Source: Gemmatimonadota bacterium | Lineage (GTDB): Bacteria > Gemmatimonadota > Gemmatimonadetes > Gemmatimonadales > GWC2-71-9 | Reading direction: 5' to 3' | Assembly (NCBI GenBank): GCA_003220985.1 | Contig: QHTY01000004.1 | Span: 1-7,755 of the forward strand | Length of the DNA stretch: 7,755 nucleotides | In this document: one piece after another, positions 1-5,968 of the stretch | Position numbering within the stretch: the stretch's first letter is position 1 | Layout of the letters: each line of letters opens with the position of its first letter | The notes under the pieces: model-generated | What the model saw: only the letters and a program-made list of their open reading frames with translations | Database searches by the model: none | Told to the model about the DNA's origin: nothing | Translations under genes and position numbers: made by a program

Positions 1-665
1 CGCTCGTGCTGCAGGTGCTCGAGCAGGATCCGCGGCTCGAAGTCCTCATCGTAGACGATGGATCACCGGATGGCACGGGGCAGATCGCCGATGACATGGC
101 GGGCGCCAATCCCCGCGTTCACGTGCTGCATCGTCAAGGCAAGCTGGGATTGGGGACGGCGTATATCACCGGCTTCAAGTGGGCGCTGGAGCGCGGATAT
201 GACTACGTCTTCGAGATGGATGCGGACTTCTCTCATGATCCTAAGCACCTCAAGGAGTTTCTCACGGCCATTCAAGATGCGGACGTCGTGCTCGGCTCGC
301 GCTACCTGGATGGAAAGGTGACGATCGTCAATTGGCCGATGAGCCGCCTCATGCTATCGTACTTTGCCAACATCTATGCCCGCTGGTTCACGGGCGTCGG
401 GCTCTGGGACCTGACGGGCGGCTTCAAGTGCTTTCGCAGGCGAGTCCTCGAATCCATTGATCTGTCGCAGGTCGGCTCCAACGGGTACGCCTTTCAAATC
501 GAGATGAGTGTTCGCGCATGGCGAAAAGGGTTCAAGTTCCGCGAGATTCCGATCGTGTTCGTCGACCGAGCCGAGGGGCAGAGCAAGATGAATCGGGCCA
601 TCGTCCGGGAGGCCGTGTGGAAGGTGCCGCGCCTCCGGCTGATGGCCTGGTTCGGCCGGATCTGA
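1..665 (+). CDS. DPM1-like family 2 glycosyltransferase (polyprenyl-phosphate mannosyl/glycosyl transferase), 5' partial
   Basis: The protein probably transfers a sugar from a nucleotide sugar to a polyprenyl phosphate on the cytoplasmic face of the membrane. The frame is open from base 3, and the true start and first beta strand lie off the left edge. Visible GT-A motifs, counted from the GTG at base 6: VDDGSPDGT at residues 16-24 (nucleotide binding), GKLGLGTAY at 45-53, and the metal-binding DAD at 72-74 within EMDADFSHDP. Further on are GSRYLDG, LTGGFKCF and a C-terminal DRAEGQSKMN. The DLTGGFKCF and GxSKMN signatures are typical of the dolichol/polyprenol-phosphate mannose synthase group rather than processive GT2 enzymes. 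No C-terminal membrane segment is visible, so it resembles the short soluble bacterial form. The stop overlaps or nearly touches dapF, suggesting co-transcription. The sugar and the acceptor cannot be read from sequence. The family call is firm. Confidence 0.9.
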   Translation, partial: LVLQVLEQDPRLEVLIVDDGSPDGTGQIADDMAGANPRVHVLHRQGKLGLGTAYITGFKWALERGYDYVFEMDADFSHDPKHLKEFLTAIQDADVVLGSRYLDGKVTIVNWPMSRLMLSYFANIYARWFTGVGLWDLTGGFKCFRRRVLESIDLSQVGSNGYAFQIEMSVRAWRKGFKFREIPIVFVDRAEGQSKMNRAIVREAVWKVPRLRLMAWFGRI

Positions 666-685
666 TCGGTCTTCCGGTCTACAAG

Positions 686-1480
686 ATGACGGGATCGGGC
701 AACGATTTCGTCATGCTCGATGCGCGTGTGTCGTCGCCGGCTGATTGGACGCCGCGGGACATGCAGGCGGTCTGCGCGCGCGGCACGGGGATCGGCGCAG
801 ACGGGATCGTGTTCGTGGGCCCCGGCTCACACGCCGGTGCGGCGCGAATGATCTACTACAACGCTGATGGATCCCACGCCGCCATGTGCGGCAATGCGGC
901 GCTCTGCACCACCACGCTCGCGGCACATCTCGCCATTGGTCCCGCTGACGGCATTGAGCTCGAAACCGACGCGGGGACCTACCAGAGCCGCAGCCTCGAC
1001 GGCAGTCGCGCCGAGCTCCATCTCGCGCCCGTGGACGCGCCTGCGGGCGTGCCCAGCCTCGCGCTCGCCACGGGCGAACGCCAAGCCGCGCTGAGCCGGG
1101 TGGGTGTGCCGCACCTCATCGTGCTGGTCGATGATGTCGATCAGGTCGCGCTGATGGATCGCGGGCGGGCCCTCCGGTTCGAGCCGGCGCTGGCGCCCGA
1201 GGGAGCCAACGTCAACTTCATTTCGGCTGACGTGAACGGCACCTGGCGAATGCGGACCTATGAGCGCGGGATCGAGGGCGAGACGTTGGCGTGCGGGACC
1301 GGTGCCGTCGGCGCCGGGTGCGCCATCCAGGAATGGGGATTGGGACGCCTACCCATCAACATTCAGAGCCGCAGCGGCCGTATCCTCGGCGTACGGGCCA
1401 CGAAGTCAAAGACCGGGCGCTACGAAGATGTATGGCTTGCTGGAGAGGGGAGAATGGTGTTCAGAGGTGTGATCACTTGA
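686..1480 (+). CDS. dapF: diaminopimelate epimerase DapF
   Basis: Cytoplasmic, cofactor-independent epimerase converting LL- to meso-diaminopimelate for lysine and peptidoglycan synthesis. From the ATG used here the protein is 264 residues. It shows the TGSGNDF N-terminal motif at 2-8, NADGSHAAMCGNA with the first catalytic cysteine at about 68, and ERGIEGETLACGTGA with the second catalytic cysteine at about 203, so both halves of the pseudo-symmetric fold are present. The start is uncertain. Family members usually carry about five more residues before this methionine, and the frame upstream reads LPVYKM, which fits the missing first strand. The only near start codon giving that strand is CTG at 662, which overlaps the upstream TGA as CTGA. 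A GTG at 617 would give a longer, overlapping protein. No clear Shine-Dalgarno precedes the ATG, so translation probably depends on coupling to the upstream glycosyltransferase gene. Confidence 0.95.
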   Translation: MTGSGNDFVMLDARVSSPADWTPRDMQAVCARGTGIGADGIVFVGPGSHAGAARMIYYNADGSHAAMCGNAALCTTTLAAHLAIGPADGIELETDAGTYQSRSLDGSRAELHLAPVDAPAGVPSLALATGERQAALSRVGVPHLIVLVDDVDQVALMDRGRALRFEPALAPEGANVNFISADVNGTWRMRTYERGIEGETLACGTGAVGAGCAIQEWGLGRLPINIQSRSGRILGVRATKSKTGRYEDVWLAGEGRMVFRGVIT

Positions 1481-1526
1481 GCAGCTTGTCCACATTCACA
1501 CACAGGTCAACTTAACATAACATCTA
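1481..1526. other. short convergent intergenic gap without a visible terminator
   Basis: This AT-richer stretch of 46 bp separates the 3' ends of dapF (+) and the TPR gene (-). I looked for a GC hairpin followed by a T-run in either direction and found none, so termination here may be Rho-dependent or transcripts may overlap. Confidence 0.5.
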
Positions 1527-2228
1527 TTATACGCCCTTCGTGAGCTCGGCGAGCCGCACCTTAGCCTCAGTGGCGGCCGCCTCCTTGGAGAACTCCTGCA
1601 CGATTCTGCGGTAGTCCGCCACTGCCCTGGTCGTATCACCCGCCGTCGTCCAAGCTCGTCCCGCGTCGGCCAAGAGCTGAGCCTTCAGAAAGTCGAGACG
1701 GGCCGCTGCTGACCCCTGCTCGTACGCTTCGGCAGCCTCCCGCGTGCGCCCCATGTTCTCGTACGCCGCTCCCAGAAGGCTGTAAGCCTGCGGCCGGTAC
1801 GCCTTGCCGGCACCGCCAGCGTAGTCCTTGAGCACGGTGACGGCTTGCTGCGGTTGACCCTGCAGCAGGCGTACGTTGGCGAGCAGCAGCCGGCCTTCCT
1901 GCGCCGCGTTGGTGCCGGAGTAGTCCTCGATCACCTTAGCCAGCTCGCTCGCCGCGAGCGGCAGGTTCTGATTGTCGAACGCAAAGCGCGCCCCCGCCAG
2001 ATTGCGGCTCGCGATCTCTTCGGCGCGCCGCTTTGTCGACAGCGTCCAAACAAACAACGCCGCAGCGATGACGATAATCGTGCCGGCCCACGATGCCAGC
2101 TGGCGATGCGCTCTGACCCAAGCGAGAGCCTGATCGGAAAACGGCGTTCGTTGAGCCGCTGCTGGTACTGCCGCTGGGTTAGGCTTCGAGCCGGGCTTGC
2201 CGGTGGGTGCCGTCGTCTGCGTCGCCAT
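1527..2228 (-). CDS. membrane-anchored tetratricopeptide repeat protein (YfgM/TPR_21-like)
   Basis: From the ATG at 2228 this encodes 233 residues. Residues 1-35 are low-complexity, rich in Ala, Pro, Thr and Lys. A single hydrophobic segment follows at about 44-63 (WAGTIIVIAAALFVW), flanked by Arg/His before and KRR after. The rest is alpha-helical with TPR-like spacing, for example LLGAAYENMGRTREAAEAYE and AGRAWTTAGDTTRAVADYRR. One TM plus a TPR tail resembles YfgM-type proteins, which associate with the Sec translocon and periplasmic chaperones, but the similarity is by architecture and I cannot assign that role firmly. An in-frame TTG at 2273 would extend the protein, but that extension is encoded by the heptamer repeat and was rejected. 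The Shine-Dalgarno is weak (AGGGA about 15 nt upstream). It converges with dapF across about 46 bp. Confidence 0.8.
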   Translation of the reverse strand: MATQTTAPTGKPGSKPNPAAVPAAAQRTPFSDQALAWVRAHRQLASWAGTIIVIAAALFVWTLSTKRRAEEIASRNLAGARFAFDNQNLPLAASELAKVIEDYSGTNAAQEGRLLLANVRLLQGQPQQAVTVLKDYAGGAGKAYRPQAYSLLGAAYENMGRTREAAEAYEQGSAAARLDFLKAQLLADAGRAWTTAGDTTRAVADYRRIVQEFSKEAAATEAKVRLAELTKGV

Positions 2229-2256
2229 TACTTGAGTTCTATCCCTGATTCGGAGT

Positions 2257-2328
2257 AAATGTCCGATGTCCAATATCGAATGTCGAATTTCGAAAACTGA
2301 TCATTCGACATTGGACATTCGACATTTG
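2257..2328. repeat. palindromic element built of 7-bp repeats (consensus ATGTCSA)
   Basis: The left half reads as consecutive heptamers from 2259: ATGTCCG, ATGTCCA, ATATCGA, ATGTCGA, ATTTCGA. The right half, from 2301 to 2328, holds the same heptamer in the opposite orientation (TCATTCG, ACATTGG, ACATTCG, ACATTTG). The arms 2257-2282 and 2302-2327 are 26 nt each and reverse-complementary with three mismatches, separated by a 19-nt loop. It sits just past the 3' end of the tRNA and directly upstream of the TPR gene, so in a read-through transcript it would form a long hairpin. There is no T-run after it, so it is not a standard intrinsic terminator. It is much more AT-rich than its surroundings. 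It looks like a dispersed intergenic repeat family; copy number cannot be judged from this window. Confidence 0.85.
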
Positions 2329-2336
2329 GTGTCGCA

Positions 2337-2410
2337 TGCCCCTGGGGTGACTCGAACACCCGGCCAACGGTTTAGGAAACCGCTGCTCTATCCACCTGAG
2401 CTACAGGGGC
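2337..2410 (-). tRNA. tRNA-Arg (anticodon CCT)
   Basis: A complete 74-nt cloverleaf folds on the - strand. The acceptor stem GCCCCTG pairs with CAGGGGC over all 7 bp, with discriminator A at 2337. The D-stem is GCTC/GAGC with a GG-containing loop. The anticodon stem GCGGT/ACCGT includes one G-U pair and the loop is TTCCTAA, giving anticodon CCT at 2376-2374, which reads the arginine codon AGG. The variable region is 5 nt (TGGCC), and the T-arm is GGGTG-TTCGAGT-CACCC. The 3' CCA is not encoded (TGC follows), so it must be added by nucleotidyltransferase. AGG is expected to be a rare codon in a GC-rich genome. I could not identify a convincing promoter in the 44 bp between it and apt, so it may be processed from the upstream operon transcript. 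Confidence 0.97.
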
Positions 2411-2454
2411 TCACCCGGGGCCACCGGTGTCGTAAGCGGCGAAATCTACGTGAG

Positions 2455-2992
2455 TTAGGCGTAGTGCAGCAAGGCCTCGACGCGCCTACCCTGCAGTCGC
2501 TGGCGGCCCTTCAGGAAACCCAGCTCGATCAGAAAGCTGAATCCGGCGACCGCGGCGCCGGTCGCCCCCACCAACTGCGCGGCGGCGTTGGCCGTGCCGC
2601 CAGTCGCGAGCACATCGTCCACGACGAGCACACGGTCCCCCGGCTGGACGGCATCATGGTGCATCTCCAGCGCGTCGGTGCCGTACTCGAGGGTCGACGC
2701 GCTGCGTCGCCGCTGGGAGCTTGCCCGGCTTCCGAATAGGCACCAGCCCCGCCCCGAGCTCGAGTGCGATCGGCGCACCGAACAAGAAGCCGCGCGATTC
2801 GATCGAGACGACACGTGTAATCCGGGCGTCGCGGTACGGTTCCGCCATGAGGTGAATCGCCTGCGCGAACAACGTCGCGTCGAGCAGCACTGGAGTGACG
2901 TCCTTGAAGACGATCCCGGCCTTCGGGAAGTTCTTGACGTCGCGGATCGTGCGCTTGAGCTCCTCGACGAGCTGCGACTTATCTGATGTCAA
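2455..2992 (-). pseudogene. apt: adenine phosphoribosyltransferase, broken by a frameshift near 2692
   Basis: Apt salvages adenine to AMP using PRPP. The first part, from a TTG at 2992, contains ELKRTIRDVKNFPKAGIVFKD, the SIESRGFLFG segment and VPIRKPGKLPA, all typical of Apt. After GTC GAC at about 2693 the frame is lost. Homology resumes one frame over with LEYGTDALEMH and the PRPP-binding VLVVDDVLATGGT, then continues to a stop at 2455. The expected spacing from KLP to LEYGTD is about nine residues. Here seven codons plus one base remain, so a 5-nt deletion is the simplest explanation; restoring it gives a 180-residue protein, the usual length. A GAGG sequence at 3000-2997 lies 4 nt before the TTG, and the start overlaps the acylphosphatase stop by 14 nt. 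The break could be a real mutation or a sequencing/assembly error. All catalytic motifs are otherwise intact. Confidence 0.85.
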
Positions 2993-3251
2993 AGGACCTC
3001 GGGATCTCCAGTTCAACTGGAACTTGAAGTCGTTGGACGTCGTCGACCCGCGCGTGCGAGGGGCCGCGACGGAGCTGCTCCTCGAGTTGCTCAAGTGCCG
3101 CGTCAGGTCCTTGAGAAACTACTTCAACCGATCCATCCGGAAGATTGCGCGCGAAGCCGCCCAACCTGAGGCGCTGCGCTTCACGCATGACAAACCACCT
3201 GAACCCCACGCCCTGAACGCTCCCCCGGATAATCCAGTGGCGGAGGCTCAT
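2979..3251 (-). CDS. acyP: acylphosphatase
   Basis: A small cytoplasmic enzyme (90 residues, normal family size) that hydrolyses the carboxyl-phosphate bond of acyl phosphates. The signature loop GSVQGVGFRWF at 10-20 contains the phosphate-binding arginine (R18). GFARNLPDGSVEV at 32-44 contains the catalytic asparagine (N36). The ATG at 3251 overlaps the dedA stop as ATGA. No Shine-Dalgarno is visible before it, so translation probably depends on re-initiation after dedA. An in-frame extension to 3326 would run into dedA and adds nothing family-like. Its operon also contains plsY, whose substrate is an acyl phosphate, so a role in removing excess fatty acyl-phosphate is possible but unproven. 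Acylphosphatases are generally of unclear physiological role. Confidence 0.93.
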   Translation of the reverse strand: MSLRHWIIRGSVQGVGFRWFVMREAQRLRLGGFARNLPDGSVEVVSQGPDAALEQLEEQLRRGPSHARVDDVQRLQVPVELEIPRSFDIR

Positions 3252-3862
3252 TTTGGACGTCGACGGCGGAGGACATAAATCCCAATGACAATGAGCGTCA
3301 CGGGTATCAAGACCAGCACCGCCCACGTCACGTAGCGGTGGATCTCTTCGTTCCGCAGCGCTCCTTCATGCCGGCCCAGGAAGTAACCGATCCAGGTGAG
3401 AATCGCACACCACACCGTGGCGCCGGCGGCCGTGTACAGGATGAATTTCGGCGGCGGCATGCGGTGTAGTCCCGCCGGGATCGAAATGAGGTGGCGGATC
3501 ACCGGGAACAGCCGGCCGATGAGGGTACTGATCTCACCATGCTGGGCGAAGAACCGTTCGGAGCGAAGCAGGTTCTTCTCGCTAAGCAGCACGTAGCGGC
3601 CGTAGCGCTGGATCAAGGGGCGGCCGATCAACTGGGCGCCGTAGTAATTGGCGAGCGCGCCGATGACGCTCCCGACGACCCCGCAAATCAGGGCGACCGG
3701 GAAGCTCATTTGGCCCTTGGCTGCCCAGTACCCTGCCGGAGGCATCACCAACTCACTCGGTACGGGCAGGATCGAGGACTCCATCGCCATGAGCACCACG
3801 ATCCCGGGGTAGCCGAGGTCGAGCAGTGTGTGGAGCAGCCCATCGATGAACCGCTCAAGCAT
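3248..3862 (-). CDS. DedA family (SNARE-associated/VTT domain) inner-membrane protein
   Basis: A polytopic membrane protein of 204 residues. DedA proteins support envelope integrity, and some are undecaprenyl-phosphate flippases that recycle the lipid carrier. Visible features: a first hydrophobic region at about 18-47 holding the family motif ESSILPVPSELVMPPAGYW, with the acidic residues E28 and E37. A second hydrophobic stretch covers about 54-77. The conserved FAQHGEISTLIGRLFPVIRH, with two key arginines at about 117 and 123, follows and leads into IPAGLHRM and AAGATVWCAI. A C-terminal TM segment at about 178-197 is followed by basic RRRR. The ATG at 3862 overlaps the end of pcm by 8 nt. 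An in-frame extension to 3907 lies within pcm and was rejected. The exact lipid substrate is not deducible from sequence. Confidence 0.92.
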   Translation of the reverse strand: MLERFIDGLLHTLLDLGYPGIVVLMAMESSILPVPSELVMPPAGYWAAKGQMSFPVALICGVVGSVIGALANYYGAQLIGRPLIQRYGRYVLLSEKNLLRSERFFAQHGEISTLIGRLFPVIRHLISIPAGLHRMPPPKFILYTAAGATVWCAILTWIGYFLGRHEGALRNEEIHRYVTWAVLVLIPVTLIVIGIYVLRRRRPK

Positions 3863-4508
3863 CGAAGCCGTGCTCGCCGACCAGCGGGACGAAGCGGGCC
3901 TCGCCAATGGGTGCTGTGCGGATACCTTCAGCGGTGCGGCGAACCAGCGTGAGCGTCTGGGCGCCTTTGGCGCCCAGCGGGATGATCATGCGGCCGCCAG
4001 GCGCGAGCTGCTCTACGAGGGGCGGCGGGATCTCCGGGCCGCCTGCGGCCACCAGGATCGCGTGGTAGGGCGCGTAGGCGCTCCAGCCCAGTGTCCCGTC
4101 GCCCACGAGCACGGAGACGTTCGTAACGCCCGCCGCGCGCAGGGCCGCCTGCGCGCCTTCAGCCAGCGGGCGCATCCGCTCGATCGTAAAGACCTGCTCC
4201 GCGAGGGCCGCGAGCAACGCGGTCTGATATCCCGACCCCGTGCCGATCTCGAGAACGCGTTCCTTGCCGCCGAGGCCGAGGGTCTCGAGGTATCGGGCCT
4301 GTGTGAACGGCTGCGAGATCGTTTGCCCAATGCCGATCGGGAGGGCGGTGTCTTCATAGGCACGATGGCGCACCGCTTCGGGTACGAAGAGGTGGCGCGG
4401 CGTGGCCGCGAAGGCTCGGAGCACGGCAAGATCACGGATGCCTTGCGCGCGCAATTGCTCAACGAGTCGCGCGCGGTAGCCGCCGTAGGTGTCACGGCTG
4501 CCAGTCAC
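3855..4508 (-). CDS. pcm: protein-L-isoaspartate O-methyltransferase
   Basis: A cytoplasmic SAM-dependent repair enzyme (217 residues from GTG) that methylates isoaspartyl residues formed by protein ageing. Family motifs run in order: RHLFVPEAVRHRAYEDTALPIG at about 38-59, GQTISQPF at 61-68, the SAM-binding motif I VLEIGTGSGYQ at 85-95, VGDGTLGW at about 141-148, and a C-terminal LAPGGRMIIPLG. The start is the GTG at 4508, whose GTGA overlaps the surE stop by 4 nt; the longer frame to 4676 lies inside surE and has no family similarity. The surE-pcm pairing is also known in Escherichia coli, which supports both calls. Its Shine-Dalgarno is poor, consistent with translational coupling to surE. 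The downstream end overlaps the dedA start. Confidence 0.95.
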   Translation of the reverse strand: MTGSRDTYGGYRARLVEQLRAQGIRDLAVLRAFAATPRHLFVPEAVRHRAYEDTALPIGIGQTISQPFTQARYLETLGLGGKERVLEIGTGSGYQTALLAALAEQVFTIERMRPLAEGAQAALRAAGVTNVSVLVGDGTLGWSAYAPYHAILVAAGGPEIPPPLVEQLAPGGRMIIPLGAKGAQTLTLVRRTAEGIRTAPIGEARFVPLVGEHGFDA

Positions 4509-5278
4509 TTGCCCAGGTCCCACTGCCGCACGACTTCGAGGAGCTTGTAATTCGTAAGGTCGACGTGCAGGGGTGTGAGGGAGATGTAGCCGTCCTTGAG
4601 GGCCTGGAAGTCCGAATCGGCGCCGCCGGACCACGTCACGCGTCCCCCGCCGATCCAGTGCACCTCCCGGCCCCATGGATCCTTCATCGTGGCGATCTCT
4701 TCGTGAAAGACACGGCTGCCGAGGTTCGTGACCTTCACCCCTTTCACCGCATCGCCGGGAATGGGAGGCAAGTTGATGTTGAGCAGGGTCTCCCCCGGGA
4801 AATTCTCGACCTGGACGATGCGTTGGATCAGGCGCTCGAGACCTGGACGATGGCTCTCGAGGTGCTCGAGATCGAAGCTGCCGTAGGAGATCGCGATGCT
4901 CGGAATCCCGGCCGCCAACCCCTCCATGGCAGCCGAGACGGTGCCGGAATAGAGCACATCCTCGCCCATGTTCGGGCCGTGGTTCACTCCCGACATGACC
5001 CAGTTCGGGCCTGCGGGCATGAGCGCGCCCAGGGCGAGCAGCACGCAGTCGGTGGGTGTGCCGTCCACCTGAAACGCGCCGTCGGACCGCCGATGCGCGC
5101 GGAGCGGCCGGTGCAGCGTGAGCGAATGCGACGTACCGCTCTGCTCGCGGTCAGGCGCGACGACGGTGACCTGCCCCACGGTCGAACAGACATCGGCGAG
5201 TAGCGCGATTCCCGGCGCCAGCACGCCGTCATCGTTGGACACGAGAATCCGCAGACGATTTTTCTCAGGGGCGGTCAC
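4505..5278 (-). CDS. surE: 5'/3'-nucleotidase SurE
   Basis: A metal-dependent cytoplasmic phosphatase that removes phosphate from nucleoside 5'- and 3'-monophosphates and, in some species, short polyphosphate. At 257 residues it matches the family length. The N-terminal ILVSNDDG carries the metal-binding pair D16-D17. VVAPDREQSGTSHSLTL carries the serine ligand S47, VDGTPTDCV follows at 71-79, and MSGVNHGPNMGEDVLYSGT carries the asparagine ligand N99. The start is the GTG at 5278, preceded by AGAGGAG at 5289-5283 with 4-nt spacing. It overlaps the upstream glycosyltransferase stop as GTGA. An out-of-frame ATG at 5280 is not a competing start, since it reads ATG TGA. It lies directly before pcm, the classical pairing. 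Confidence 0.96.
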   Translation of the reverse strand: MTAPEKNRLRILVSNDDGVLAPGIALLADVCSTVGQVTVVAPDREQSGTSHSLTLHRPLRAHRRSDGAFQVDGTPTDCVLLALGALMPAGPNWVMSGVNHGPNMGEDVLYSGTVSAAMEGLAAGIPSIAISYGSFDLEHLESHRPGLERLIQRIVQVENFPGETLLNINLPPIPGDAVKGVKVTNLGSRVFHEEIATMKDPWGREVHWIGGGRVTWSGGADSDFQALKDGYISLTPLHVDLTNYKLLEVVRQWDLGK

Positions 5279-5955
5279 ATCGCTCCTCTGACGATGCGGC
5301 CGGCATGCCGCGCGAATGCGCCCGCCATGCGCCACGTGTCGGCCAACGATCGAAAGTGACTGCGCGGACCATAGAGCGTCGGTACTGCCACCGACGCCAC
5401 GCGATAGCGGTCCCGCAGCGCGTCGAGCAGAAAGTTAGCCTCGTATTCGTAGCGGTCGCCGACGGGTTTGACGCGCTCGGCCACCTCACGGGTGAATGCG
5501 CGGAATCCGGTCTGGGCGTCATTCACGGGTTGCCCGCCAATACGCGACGCCAAGGCCGCCGAGAGCCAATTGGTGAAGCGGCGGGAGAACGGCATCAGGC
5601 CGTCGCGCTTGCGCGCGCCCAGGACGAGATCGGCGCTTCCCTCGGCCAGCGGCACGAGCAGACGCGGGATTTCCTCCGGGGGATGCTGCCCGTCCGCATC
5701 GAGTGTGACGATGACGCCGGCTCCGTTCGCGCACGCCCGGGCGACGCCCGCGCGCAACGCTACACCTTTGCCCCGGTTGCGGGGATGGGTGACGACAGTC
5801 GCCCCCCTCTCCCGTCCCTCGTCCCCCGTCCCATCGCTCGATCCGTCGTCCACCACGATCACCTGAGCTTCCGGGAGCGCCGCGCGCGTTCGCGCCACGA
5901 CGTCGCCGATCGTGGCGGCAGCTTGAAAGGCGGGGATGACCACAGCCACCCGCAA
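5275..5955 (-). CDS. family 2 glycosyltransferase (DPM1-like), soluble form
   Basis: A 226-residue GT-A enzyme, probably a polyprenyl-phosphate glycosyltransferase acting at the cytoplasmic membrane face. Motifs: VAVVIPAFQ at 3-11, VVDDGSSDGT at 34-43, RNRGKGVALRAG at 59-70, the metal-binding TLDADGQHPPEEIP at 84-97, then LVLGARKRDG, DAQTGFRAF and YEYEANFLLDALRDR. There is no strongly hydrophobic C-terminal helix, so it differs from ArnC/GtrB-type enzymes with TM tails. The TTG at 5955 is preferred because AAGGGAG lies 6 nt upstream and the protein then begins right at its first beta strand; it follows the merR stop by 2 nt. Codons for residues about 42-53 are a polypurine, G-run-rich stretch. 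It is clearly distinct in sequence from the partial glycosyltransferase at the left of the window. The sugar donor cannot be stated. Confidence 0.88.
   Translation of the reverse strand: MRVAVVIPAFQAAATIGDVVARTRAALPEAQVIVVDDGSSDGTGDEGRERGATVVTHPRNRGKGVALRAGVARACANGAGVIVTLDADGQHPPEEIPRLLVPLAEGSADLVLGARKRDGLMPFSRRFTNWLSAALASRIGGQPVNDAQTGFRAFTREVAERVKPVGDRYEYEANFLLDALRDRYRVASVAVPTLYGPRSHFRSLADTWRMAGAFARHAGRIVRGAM
5802..5832 (-). other. potential G-quadruplex motif inside a coding region
   Basis: On the - (coding) strand five G-runs of 3, 5, 3, 3 and 6 bases are separated by loops of 2, 4, 2 and 3 bases (runs at 5832-5830, 5827-5823, 5818-5816, 5813-5811, 5807-5802). This satisfies the common G3+N1-7 pattern with one run to spare. 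It would occur in both the coding DNA strand and the mRNA, just after the codons for the nucleotide-binding DDGSSD motif of the glycosyltransferase. Confidence 0.7.
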
Positions 5956-5968
5956 CTTTAGCTCCCTT
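5953..5968 (-). promoter_or_regulatory. Shine-Dalgarno deciding a TTG start
   Basis: AAGGGAG at 5968-5962 lies 6 nt before the TTG at 5955-5953. It overlaps the last codons of merR and is one of the strongest ribosome sites in the operon. It is the main reason for choosing TTG rather than the internal GTG at 5949 or the longer in-frame extension. Confidence 0.7.

Noticed and set aside
518..685. Long N-terminal extension of dapF from the ATG at 518.
   Set aside because: It would overlap the conserved C-terminal part of the glycosyltransferase by about 150 bp, and the translated extension is Arg/Gly-rich with no DapF similarity.
2229..2273. Upstream TTG start for the TPR gene.
   Set aside because: The added residues would be encoded by the repeat element and no ribosome site precedes the TTG; the ATG at 2228 starts a typical N-terminus.
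2257..2328. Intrinsic terminator for the tRNA transcript.
   Set aside because: The hairpin is long, mismatched and AT-rich, and no T-run follows on the - strand.
2257..2328. CRISPR array or IS terminal repeats.
   Set aside because: The units are 7 bp with no spacers, and no transposase or cas gene is nearby.
2686..2700. Programmed frameshifting in apt.
   Set aside because: There is no recognisable slippery sequence or stop codon at the shift point and no known apt frameshifting. Spacing also points to about 5 missing bases rather than a simple +1 shift.
3828..4550. Long + strand open frame (240 codons) opposite pcm.
   Set aside because: A composition shadow of pcm in GC-rich DNA: Arg/Ala-rich, no family motifs, and pcm is unmistakable on the other strand.
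5305..5961. Long + strand open frame (218 codons) opposite the second glycosyltransferase.
   Set aside because: It mirrors almost the whole glycosyltransferase gene, lacks recognisable motifs, and its amino-acid make-up is typical of an antisense shadow.
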